Shown here piece by piece: positions 44,222-54,242 of a stretch of DNA of 64,000 bases. Numbering within the stretch: position 1 is the first letter of the stretch; every line of letters begins with the position of its first letter. The notes under the pieces were generated by a model. That model made no database searches, was not told the DNA's origin, and saw nothing but the letters and a program-made list of their open reading frames with translations. Position numbers and translations under genes: made by a program. The DNA lies in the NCBI GenBank assembly GCA_028826165.1, contig JAPDFW010000147.1, positions 618,501 to 682,500 on the forward strand. Direction: 5' to 3'. Source of the stretch: Anaeramoeba ignava (Eukaryota; Metamonada; Anaeramoebidae).

Positions 44222-44794
44222 TTAAAAATCTGAAGAATCTTCTTTTTCTTTTTCTTTTTCTTTTTCATTTTCTTGATTTTCTTGATTTTTTTCAGTTTTA
44301 TTTTTATTACTTTTTGTTCTTTTTTTTGTTTGTTTTTCTTTTTCAATATTAATTTGAATAAATCTTTCAATTAAATTCTTTAAACTTTCATTTCTTCTAC
44401 AATAAAGTAAAACATCAGGAGGTTTTATTAATGTTCTTTTACCATGATTAGCAAAAAATTCTAAATCATTTGATATTCTATTTGCTTTTATTTTTTTATT
44501 AAAATATTTTTTTAATTTTATAAATAATTTTTATTTTGAATTTTTTTAATTTTTTTACAAAGTAAATCAAAAACTAAATCTGTTAAATCAAATAAAGTTT
44601 GTTTTGGAATAAATTGTTTTTTATTTTTTGATGTTGCAATTTGAGAAATTGTATAAAATAATGAATAACGAATTTTCTTCCATTTTTCTTCTTCTTCTTT
44701 TTCTTCTTTTTTTTCCTTTTTCTTTTTCATTTTCATTTTCATTATCAATTTGAATTTGAATTTCATTTAAATTATTATTTTCATTTTCATTCAT
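44222..44794 (-). CDS. CENPS: CENP-S / MHF1 histone-fold protein
   Basis: MHF1 pairs with CENP-X/MHF2 in the kinetochore CENP-T-W-S-X complex and as a FANCM partner at stalled forks. Exons 44794-44559 and 44484-44222 give about 165 residues. The histone fold reads KIRYSLFYTISQIA, FIPKQTLFDLTDLVFDLL, NDLEFFANHGKRTLIKPPDV and LLYCRRNESLKNLI, collinear with human CENP-S. The N terminus (MNENENNNLNEIQIQIDNEN) and the C-terminal Lys/Glu/Asn tail are low complexity. A one-base break at about 44715 (GG in a purine run) separates the start frame from the histone fold; the start is chosen from the CATTTT leader. A different in-frame ATG at 44766 would avoid the break but gives an unnatural Met-Lys run. 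Confidence 0.82.
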
Positions 44795-44965
44795 TTTCAA
44801 AATAAAAGAAAATAAAATGAAAAAAATGAAAAATGAAAATTTAAATAGTTTTTGATTTTTTTTTGAAAATAATTTCATTAATTAAAAATTGATTAAAAAT
44901 TGATTAAAAATTGATTAAAAATTGAAAGAAATAATTATAATAATTTTAAAAAATAAAAGTTTTAA

Positions 44966-46496
44966 TTCATTTTTTTTTCTGAAGAGAAGCTAATTCCTTT
45001 TTTTTTTGTTCCAATAAATCATCTAAATAATCCAATCTATCTTGAAGACTTTGAACAAGTGGAAGACATAAATATTCCATTAAACAACTTAATTTTTTTT
45101 GATAAACACTTGAATAAAAAATAGTATCCATTGGATGAAGTTGGTTTGAATTACTAAAATTTTATAAATAATTTTGTAAATAATTTAATAAGTAATTTTA
45201 TAAATAATTTTATAAATAATTTTATAATTAATTTTATAATTAATTTTATAATTAATTTTATAAATAATTTTATAAATAATTTTATAAATAATTTTATAAA
45301 TAATTTTATAAATAATTTAATATTTAATTTTATATATAATTTTATATTTAATTTTATAAATAATTTTATAAATAATTTTATATAATTTAATTTTATAATT
45401 AATTTTATAAATAATTTTATAAATAATTTTATAAATAATTTTATTAAATAATTTTATAATAATTTTATAAATAATTTTATAAATAATTTTATAAATAATT
45501 TTATAAATAATTTTATAATTAATTTTATAATTAATTTTATAAATAATTTTATAAATAATTTTATAAATAATTAATTTTATAATTAATTTTATAATTAATT
45601 TTATAAATAATTTTATAATTAATTTTATAAATAATTTTATAAATAATTTTATAAATAATTTTATAAATAATTTTATAAATAATTTTGTAAATAATTTTAT
45701 ATTTAATTTTATAAATAATTTTATAAATAATTTTAATTTTATAAATAATTTTATAAATAATTTTATAAATAATTTTATAAATAATTTTATATTTAATTTT
45801 ATAAATAATTTTATAAATAATTTAATATTTAATTTTGAAATCAAACTTGAGTTTTGAACGTTCAATAAAAAGGGAAAAAGCATTTTTATGTTCATTCAAG
45901 ATAGTTTTTGGTAATTGAAGAATAGAATCAGCCGAATTTCTATTAAAATAAGAGAAATCAGAAGAGACAATACCTAAAGGGATTTGGATATGTTCATGAT
46001 CACCAGATTGAGAATAAATATCATTAGGATCAGAAAAATTCTGTCTGCTTTGAAAGCAAGTGACCTGTATCCTACCGATATTAGTTGAAGGGTCATTATT
46101 AAACACAGAGAAGATAATGCCTATGAAATCAGGATCCATCATCTGGTAGTCATTCTGTGTACGTAAATCAACATGGGAGGGAAACACAGTGATATGAGGA
46201 TGTGAATGGATCCACCCAATAACTCTATGCTCAATATTAGTCTCTTTCGTCAGTCGCTCTGCTAGCGTTACACACTTCGAAAGTTGCTCGGCTGGGATCT
46301 CAACACGATCTCCTCGTTTGTCACTCCGTTGAACAGATACATACTTGTGGATAGTGATAATGTGCTCGTTTGAACTTGTTCGTACTTTTCCTCCTAAAAG
46401 AAGTCCCATTATCTCTTCCCGTTCCGTTGTTAATGCTGTTTGAAGACATGAATAAAATACTTCGCTGCTTAGATTAACGCCTACTAATGTCGACAT
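44966..46496 (-). CDS. BRCC3: BRCC36-type JAMM deubiquitinase (Lys63-specific)
   Basis: BRCC36 cleaves Lys63 ubiquitin chains in the BRCA1-A and BRISC complexes. Exons 46496-45847 and 45153-44966 give about 278 residues. The MPN+ domain has catalytic Glu in EREEIMGLLLGG, the SDKRGDRVEIPAEQLS signature, and the zinc motif WIHSHPHITVFPSHVD (His-X-His and Asp). YQMMDPDFIGIIFSVF and GRIQVTCFQS also match. The second exon is a coiled coil (LVQSLQDRLDYLDDLLEQKK) as used to bind ABRAXAS-type partners. A run of 11 A (coding strand, 44997-45007) puts the final residues out of frame; ten would give ELASLQKKK and a stop. Exon 1 is markedly GC-richer than its surroundings. Confidence 0.92.
45160..45835 (-). 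repeat. TTATAAATAATT-type repeat filling the BRCC36 intron
   Basis: A 12-bp-class A/T repeat (AATAATTTTATA on the plus strand, with AATTAATTTTATA variants) lies between the GTTTGA donor and TTTTAG acceptor. The sense units lack AG and, with rare point exceptions, GT. Confidence 0.9.
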
Positions 46497-46665
46497 TTTT
46501 CTTATTGGAAAAAAAAAATGAAAATTAAAAAAATGAAAAATTAAAAAAATGAAAAATAAAAAAATGAAAAATAAAAAAATGAAAATTAAAAAAATGAAAA
46601 ATAAAAAAATGAAAATTATTTTTTTCATTTTTTTTCTTTTAAAAAAAGATTTTAAATATTAAAAA
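46497..46665. promoter_or_regulatory. divergent promoter with seven or more tandem CATTTTT motifs
   Basis: Upstream of BRCC36 the minus strand carries a tandem array of CATTTTTTTAA(T)TTTT (AAAAAAATGAAAA on the plus strand at 46512-46620, roughly every 15 bp). The plus-strand side ends with TTTTTTTCATTTTTTTTC, then AAAAAAAGAT, before ATG. It is the most reiterated version of the leader motif in the window. Confidence 0.6.
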
Positions 46666-49276
46666 ATGTCTTTAAATCAATTTAATTATTCTTTTCAAAA
46701 TTATTCTTTAAAAGATTTTTTGAAGCTTAGTTCTTTTAGAAATAAAGTTATTTTAAATTTTACAAAACAAACTTGTCATTTTTCAGTAAAAATAAATCAA
46801 ATTCAATTTCAAATTCAATTCAAAAATTAATTTATATTCTTTTTTTTTTAGGTTGATTTAATTTCTTCAGTTGCTCTTGTTCCTGCAATTTTAAAAATAA
46901 AATCAAACAAAATTAAATTTAAAATGAATTATACTTCTAATCCAGAAGTTTTAGAACAAAGATTTTCAAACAACCCAAACCTTGAAGTAATCAAAATCAA
47001 AATCAAAATCAATTTCAAAATTAATTTCTAAATCAATTTCAATTTCAAAATCAATTTCAAAATCAATTTCAAAATCAAAATCAAAATCAAAATCAAAATC
47101 AAAATTAAAAATTAATTTCAAAATCAATTTCAAAATCAAAATCAAAATCAATTTCAATTTCAAAATCAAAAATTAATTTCAAAATCAAAATTAAAAATTA
47201 ATTTCAAAATCAATTTCAAAATCAAAATTAAAAATTAATTTCAAAATCAATTTCAAAATCAATTTAAATTTCAAAATCAAAATTAATTTCAAAATCAATT
47301 TCAAAATCAATTTCAAAATCAAAATTAATTTCAAAATCAAAATCAATTTCAAAATCAATTTCAAAATCAATTTCAAAATTAATTTCAAAATCAAAATCAA
47401 AATCAATTTCAAAATCAAAATCAAAATCAAAATCAATTCCAATTTCAAAATCAATTTTAATTCTAATTTAGATGGAATTTTCAAAGAAAGAAGAGAAAAA
47501 ATTACGTTTAAAAATTGACCAAAAATCTTGTTTTAATTTTATTGCTAAAAATGAAGAACAAAGATTCTTAATTTTATTAACTTTTTTAATGTTCAAAACT
47601 TATCAAAATAGTTTTGAGAAAATCAATAGTCAATCTCTTCAAATTTCAGGAAATATTTTAACAAGTTAATTTAAAATTAAAATTAAAATTAAAATTAAAA
47701 TTAAAATTAAAATTGAAATTAAAATTAAAATTAAAATTCATTTTGAAATTAAAATTAAAATTAAAATTAAAATTCATTTGAAAAATTAAAATTAAAATTC
47801 ATTTGAAAATTAAAATTAAAATTCATTTGAAAATTAAAATTAAAATTAAAATTAAAATTAAAATTAAAATTAAAATTAAAATTTATTTGAAAATTAAAAT
47901 TAAAATTCATTTGAAAATTAAAATTAAAATTCATTTGAAAATTAAAATTAAAATTCATTTGAAAATTAAAATGAATTTTGAATTTTAGCTCAAGATGAAA
48001 TTGAAGCTATTGCTCAAATGTGCTCAACTCGCAACTTAATATCTTTTAAATTACTTGTTTCAGATTCAACAAACAACAAAAAAATCCTTAAAATTATCAC
48101 AATGAATCAAAATGGATTAACATTAATAACACCAAATCAACTAGAAAATAGTATCGAAATTCCTTTTAAAATTGGAGTAGTAAAACAAAAAGAAAATATA
48201 AGAAAGGAAAATTATTTGAATCAATTTATAAAAACAAAATACTTTCGGTTTTTTTAGGCAATTAAATCAAATGACGAATCAACAATAACTAAATTAATTC
48301 TTTCAAATATTACTTATTACATTGATTGTCAAAATCTAAATATTTTAAAACTATTCCAACGTAGTTTTGCTATAATGAAACATGGAACAATATCTCCTAT
48401 TATTTTTGGAGCAAAAAACAACCCTCATCATTTATCTTTATCTTTGAAACATGAAGAAGTGAAATTAAAAAGATTAGAAGAACAACGTGAAAAAATCATT
48501 TCTCAACATAATGAGAAATTATTTCAAATTGACTTAATGGATATTGAAGCAAAGAAAACAATTGAAAGCAATTGTGCAATTTCTATTTGTTTAACACATA
48601 TAAATTTATTTACAAACAAAGAAGTTTCAATACTTCCTATGAATCAAAATCTCAAGGTTGATTTAATTTTTAAATTGAATTTTTAAATTGAATTTTTAAA
48701 TGAATTTTTAATTGAATTTTTAATTTGAATTTTTAATATTCAGATTTATTCACATCCTTCAAATTCTACTGTTTGCAAAATCAATTTATCCAAAAAAAAT
48801 ATTGTCGCAAATTTTCATTCTGTGGAATTATTAAATCAATTCATAAGTTTTTTATCTAGTTGTAAAGAATATCAAATTGAAGATCATCATTTAATTCCAA
48901 AAGATCTATTTGCTATTCAATTTTCTAAATCTGGAAATTTTGAAGAAGATAACAATTTTGGAGTGATTTTATTAAGTGATTATGGAATTCATTTAACAAC
49001 AAAACCAGAAATTAGAATGATTTTATCTTCAGAATTAATAAGAGTTAATTTTAAAAATATTTTTATAAATAATTTTAATTTTATAATTAATTTTATAAAT
49101 AATTTTAGATTCAATCAAATTCTCAAAACAGAAGAATTTCAAAACTAAATTTCGCAAAAGATCAAACACTATTTTTTCTTTTCACTTTAACATCAGACAA
49201 AGAAGAATTTAATGAAAGAATTGAAGATTTTATTTTAAGAGAATCTGATGAAAACACGAAAATGGAAATTTTTTAA
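46666..49276 (+). CDS. orphan seven-exon protein of 500 residues
   Basis: Exons 46666-46785, 46852-46986, 47472-47664, 47989-48176, 48258-48656, 48744-49043 and 49109-49276 join without phase conflict into 500 codons. The sequence alternates beta-rich stretches (FGVILLSDYGIHLTTKPEIR, LISFKLLVSDSTNNKKILKI) with helices, suggesting repeated PH- or GRAM-like modules. A helical segment KHEEVKLKRLEEQREKIISQ lies in exon 5. No signal peptide, membrane segment or catalytic motif is seen. I do not recognise the family. It shares a 169-bp promoter with BRCC36, which gives no firm functional hint. The splice-consistent reading frame over seven exons argues strongly that it is a real gene. Confidence 0.7.
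46987..47460 (+). repeat. AAATCAATTTC-type repeat in orphan-gene intron 2
   Basis: 11-bp-class repeat (TTTCAAAATCAA and AAAATCAAAATC) between the GTAATC donor and TTTAG acceptor. The sense strand is almost G-free. Confidence 0.88.
47668..47975 (+). repeat. (AAATTA)n with CATTTGAAAATT spacers in orphan-gene intron 3
   Basis: Hexamer AAATTA arrays are separated by TTCATTTGAAAATT units. The intron runs 47665-47988; AG and GT are absent inside the repeat. Confidence 0.88.
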
Positions 49277-49316
49277 AAAACCAAAAAAAAACTTTTTTTT
49301 CTTTAAAAAAAAAAAA

Positions 49317-50235
49317 TCAGCAACAATGACCATTAATAAAAGAAGAAATAAAATACCACCAATTATCGGGAACAGGTTCATCCCAAATTCCAATACCTTT
49401 AATTTGATTTTGTGTAAGTTGACTAAATCTCAAAATAAGTTGGTCAGTTGTAAAAGGTTTTTGAGTATTTGGATCAACAGTGATTAAACCAACAAGTAAT
49501 TTTTGAATAGGAATTTTTTGGATTGCTTTTTGAAGATATTGAACAAATAAATCATCGTTTCCACAATAAGTATCCATTGTGATAATCCAATCAACAGAAG
49601 TATTAGAAATCAAGTCAAAATCCCAAAAAGTAGACCAAGAAGCAATATCAACAGATAATTGAATATTATGCTGATGAAGAGCATCAGCAAATTGGGTTAA
49701 AAATTGAGCAAAAAGTTGAGCATCTGATTCGGAATCACTTTCAATTTCAAAATCAATATTATATCCAGTAAATTGTCTTTTAACTGCTTCTTCAGTTGCT
49801 TGAGTGATAAATTGATTTGGATTTTCCATTAATTCGTGAAATTTTGTCAAACTAACAGTTGTTATCATTGGCCATGTTCCAAGTCCATCTGATTTGATAT
49901 CATTTGTAACATCTGTGAATCCGTTATTGACTAAAGTACTTTGTGAACCTAAATCATATCTTTCATAACTAATATCTGTGAAAGTTGTAGAATAAGAAGA
50001 AATTTGAGAAAGATCCGATTGAATATTTTCTCCTGTTCTTTCTAATCCCATCCTTTTAATAAAAATATAAATTTTAAATTGAATTTTTTAATTTGGATTT
50101 TTTATTTGAATTTATTTACCAAGAAGAAATATATTTTCCATTTGCTTCTTGTTTAATTTCTTCTTTCTTTTTTTCTGTTATTGTAAAAATTTCAATTATT
50201 AAAATTAATAACAAAATAATTTGAAAATAATTCAT
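49317..50235 (-). CDS. secreted GH18-family (chitinase/chitobiase-like) protein
   Basis: Exons 50235-50120 and 50052-49317 give 283 residues. The N terminus MNYFQIILLLILIIEIFTIT is a signal peptide. The body has TIM-barrel strands of glycoside hydrolase 18: TWPMITTVSL, then FTGYNIDFEIESDS, which carries Asp and Glu of the DxxDxDxE catalytic loop in reduced form, then LSVDIASWS, DWIITMDTYCGND, and GIGIWDEPVPDNWW near the end. The loop reads Asn-Ile-Asp-Phe-Glu, so the final Asp-x-Glu pair is kept. A role in digesting chitin-like or N-glycan-derived chitobiose in a phagocytic vacuole is plausible. The protein is shorter than most GH18 enzymes. An in-frame ATG upstream at 50325 lies in T-rich leader and is not used. 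Confidence 0.72.
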
Positions 50236-50324
50236 TTTAAATCCAAAAAAATGAAAAAAATGAAAATGAAAAAAAATGAACAAAAAAGAAAAATTTACAA
50301 AAAAAAAAAATAATTGATTTTTCA

Positions 50325-53300
50325 CTATTTTGGAAAAGAATCAAGAATTTGAATAATTTCATTTGAAGAAGGCCTATCATTAGGATTATTAGCCCAACAT
50401 TTCAAAATCAAATTTTTCCAATTTTCATCTTTAATTTGGTCCAAATCAGGTCTTAAATTTTGGAAACCAACTTGAATACCAAGTTGAATAGGATCAGTAA
50501 CTTGTCTATAAGGAACTTTTCTAGTAATCAATTCCCACAAAACAACGCCATAAGAATAAATATCGACTTTTTCAGAATATTTTTCACAACGGAATATTTC
50601 TGGAGCCATCCAACAAGGAGTGCCTCTAAATTTACTCAATTCCAAAGAATGTTCCTTAATTTTTGACATTCCAAAATCTGCCACTTTTGCGTTTTGATGT
50701 TGATCCAAAAGAACATTTAAGCTTTTAAGATCGCGATGGATCACAGGTTTGGGCTTTGTGAGATGAAGATAATTCAGTCCCAATGCAATATCCTTTGCAA
50801 TCTTGATTCGGATTTGTTCTGAGTTTGGAAATGTTTTTTTTTGGAGTGAATGATACAAACTCCCTTCCTTAAGATACTCAGTAACAAGGAACACATTTGG
50901 CGGTTTTGTGCTTGCAGCCATGAAAAGCACAATATTTGGGTGTCGCATTCGACTGAGTATCAAGGCTTCTCTTTTGAATTCGGATAAATATTTTCCGACA
51001 TGATATTCTTCAAATATTTGTTTAACTGCGACTTCTTTTCCTCTCCAAATGGCTCTAAATACTTTTCCAAAAGAGCCTTTTCCAATTTCCTCCTTCAATT
51101 CAAACTCAGAAAGATCCACCTCGTTATAATTGTCTTCAAACCCTATTTGATTCTCTATTGTGTGGAGTTGCATTCTGAGTTGCTGCAATTCTTCTTTATT
51201 TTCCTTCAATTTTTCTTCAAGATGATAAATTCGACGAATTGCTTCTTTTCGTGAATTGGCTACTTTTTTTGTCACCTTTTCCAACTCGTTGATAATGTTA
51301 TATGCTTCTAAAAGCTTGATTTCAAGTTGTATTGTTGGTGGATGTAAATTTCTTTCCTTCTCATTCATTTTAATCATTGGAATTTGAATTCTTTGGAAAG
51401 GATTTTTCGAAAGTTTTTCAAAGTGATTTGTAACAAATTGCTTGAAATTTTCGTTGTTATTTCGAAGATTTTCAATAATTGTCTCGAAATCTTCTTCAGA
51501 ATGAAAATGTGTTGAATATTGATATTCATTTTCATTCAATAAATGGAATAAACTATCTCCTCCAAAATTATTATTATTATTATTCTCATTATTTTCATTA
51601 TTATTATTTTCATTATTAAATGTAAAATTAAGTAAATTTGGATCAAGTAAACTTTTGCCAAAAATTTCAGTTAAAGTTTGTGTTGAATGCACTTCTGATA
51701 AATCTGGATTTGTGCTTTTTGTTGATATTGTTGATATTGTTGTTTGTGGATTATCATCAATTTTTTTTAAATTTTGAGATGGGAAAATCCAAACTAAATT
51801 TTTTTGATTAGATTTTTCTTGGAAATTTGTTTTAAAATTTGAAATGATTGAATTAATTTGTTGATTATAATGTTCATCATTTATAATTTTTTCAGAAAAG
51901 GTATATGAAGAACTTGATTTTGAAGAAGAACGAGATAAATTAAACAAAGTGAATGATCTTCCTTTAAATATAAATATATAAAAAAAATGTAAATATTTTG
52001 AAATTTAAATTTAATTTTAAATTTAATTTTAAATACTTGGATTTTTCAAGGAATGAATATTTTGATACTCCTCAGGAATAATATCAATAAGATTCTCTGA
52101 AATATCAAAATCGGATAAATTTTTCAACAAAGATAATTCTTTTGGAAGAGAACTAATTCTATTTTCAGTTAAAATTAATCTTTTCAAATTGAGTAAGTTT
52201 CCAATAGAATTTGGTAATTCTTCAATTCGATTATGATATAATTCCAAATCAATTAAATTAGAACAGTTTCCAATTTCAATAGGTAAATTAATAAGTCTAT
52301 TTTCATTTGCTCTTAAAGATCTTAAATTTGATAAATTTCCAATTGAATGAGGAATATTTAATAATTTATTTGAATCTAAACAAAAAATAGAAAGTGAACG
52401 AAGTAATCCAATTTCTTCAGGAATATTTTCCAATTTATTATTCACAACATAAAATGAATTTAACTGCACAAGATTAAATAATTGATGTGGAATTTTGGTA
52501 AATAAATTATTGCTGAGTTCCAATTCTTTTACATTTATTAAATTTCCAAAATTTTCAGGTAAATCAGAAAGTTGGTTATCATTTAAATAAAGTTGTTCCA
52601 ATTTAATCAAGTTACAAATCTATTAAGAGGAAGGAAAAAAATAGAATAATTTGAATTTCAAAATGAATTTTAATTGAATTTTAATTTGATTTTAATTAAT
52701 TTTAATTTAATTTTAATTGATTTTAATTGATTTAAATTGATTTTAATTGATTTTAATTGATTTTAATTGATTTTAAAATGAATTTTAATTGATTTTAATT
52801 GATTTTAATTGATTTTAATTGATTTTAATTGATTTTAATTTTAAATTTGAATTTGATTTTAATTGATTTTAATTGATTTTAATTGATTTTAATTAATTTT
52901 AATTTTAAATTTGAATTTGATTTTAATTGAATTTAATTGATTTTAATTGATTTTAATTGAATTTTAATGATTTAAATTGAATTTTAATTGATTTAAATTG
53001 ATTTTAATTGAATTTAATGGATTTTAATTAATTTTAATTGATTTTAATTGATTTTAATTAATTTTAATGGATTTTAATTGATTTTAATTGATTTTAATTT
53101 TAAATTTGATTTTAATGAATTTTAATTTTAATTAATTTTTATTGATTTTAAATGATTTTAATTGATTTTAATTGATTTAAATTGATTTTAATTGATTTTA
53201 ATTGATTTTAATTGATTTTAAAATGAATTTTAATTGATTTTAATTGATTTTAATTGATTTTAATTGATTTTAATTGATTTTAATTGATTTTAATTTTAAA

Positions 53301-54075
53301 TTTGAATTTGATTTTAATTGATTTTAATTGATTTTAATTGATTTTAATTAATTTTAATTAATTTTAATTAATTTTAATTTGATTTTAATTGATTTTAATT
53401 GATTTTAATTAATTTAAATTAATTTTAATTGATTTCAATTAATTTTAATTGATTTTAATTGATTTTAATTGATTTAAATTGATTTTAATTAATTTTAATT
53501 GATTTTAATTGATTTTAATTTGATTTTAATTTGATTTTAATACCTCAATAGGTAAAATTTGTAAAGAATTAAAAGATAAAGCCAAATCAGTTAATTCAGT
53601 TAAATTCCCAAAACTTTGAGGTAATTCTCCAATTTGATTTCCTCCTAAATCCAATTTAGATAATTTTTTCAAAGAACCCAATTCTTTAGGAATAAATTTC
53701 AAATGATTATCAGTTAAATACAACTCTTCCAAATTTGATAATTTGCCAATTCTTGGAGTAAGAGTTGTTAATTGATTATTGCAAATTGATAATTTATTTA
53801 AAAGTGATAATTCTCCAATTTGTTCAGGTAATGATTTTAAAGAATTGTTATCAAGATTTAATAAAAGAAGAGAAGTTAAAGATCCAAATTCTTTAGGTAA
53901 AATGGATATATAATTATTATTAAGAAATAGACATTTTAATTCTTCAAAATTTATTATTAAATTTTCTAAAGATTTAATTTTAAGTTTTGATAAATCAAGT
54001 GTTTGTGTTTGTTTTTGTTCATTTAAAAATTTTTCAAGTTTTTCTTTAACAATTTCTTGTTCTTCTGTATTCATG
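50325..54075 (-). CDS. LRR-coiled-coil tyrosine-kinase-like (TKL) protein kinase
   Basis: Exons about 54074-53544, 52619-52037 and 51961-50325 give 916 residues. The first two exons hold about 15 leucine-rich repeats (L..L.L..N.L..LP type). Splicing in phase joins LPIE to ICNLIKLEQLYLN, and PR to RSFTLFNLS, proving one gene. A Ser/Asn-rich linker and a coiled coil (IRRIYHLEEKLKENKEELQQ) precede a complete kinase: IGKGSFGKVFRA, VAVKQI, VIHRDLKSLNVLLD, VADFGMSK, GTPCWMAPEIF and DIYSYGVVLWELITRKVP. These mark it as a MLK/RAF-like TKL kinase, a class expanded in amoebae. Being cytosolic (no signal or membrane segment), it probably senses an intracellular partner by its LRRs. No Roc-COR GTPase domain is present. 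A CATTTTTT leader precedes the start. Confidence 0.85.
52650..53540 (-). repeat. TTTTAATTGA-type repeat in LRR-kinase intron 1
   Basis: A decamer TTTTAATTGA (plus strand) with TTTAAATTTGAATTTGA interludes makes a higher-order pattern of roughly 0.4 kb repeated twice. The sense unit TCAATTAAAA lacks G entirely, so no AG or GT. Confidence 0.9.
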
Positions 54076-54242
54076 AAATTAAGAATTATTTTTATTATTA
54101 TTTTTAATTTAAAAACCAAAAAAATAATAAAAATAAAAAGGAAAAAAAAATGAAAAAAAAAAAATGAAACTTATAAAAGATTTAAAAAAAAAATTAAAAA
54201 AAAAAAACATTTTTTTTCTTTCTTTTTTTTTCTTTTTTTAAA
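54076..54242. promoter_or_regulatory. divergent promoter between the LRR kinase and POLQ-type helicase
   Basis: Two CATTTTTTTT motifs face the kinase gene (AAAAAAAAATGAAAAAAAAAA on the plus strand at about 54145-54165). On the helicase side, ACATTTTTTTTCTTTCTTTT ends TTAAA before ATG. Confidence 0.5.

Noticed and set aside
50236-50325. Earlier in-frame ATG for the GH18 protein
   Set aside because: It would add a Phe-rich stretch encoded by the T-tract/CATTTT leader. The ATG at 50235 gives a normal signal peptide.
52037-54075. LRR region as a separate gene from the kinase
   Set aside because: The kinase segment has no ATG of its own near its start (the frame begins with TTG), and GT-AG introns join all three exons in phase.
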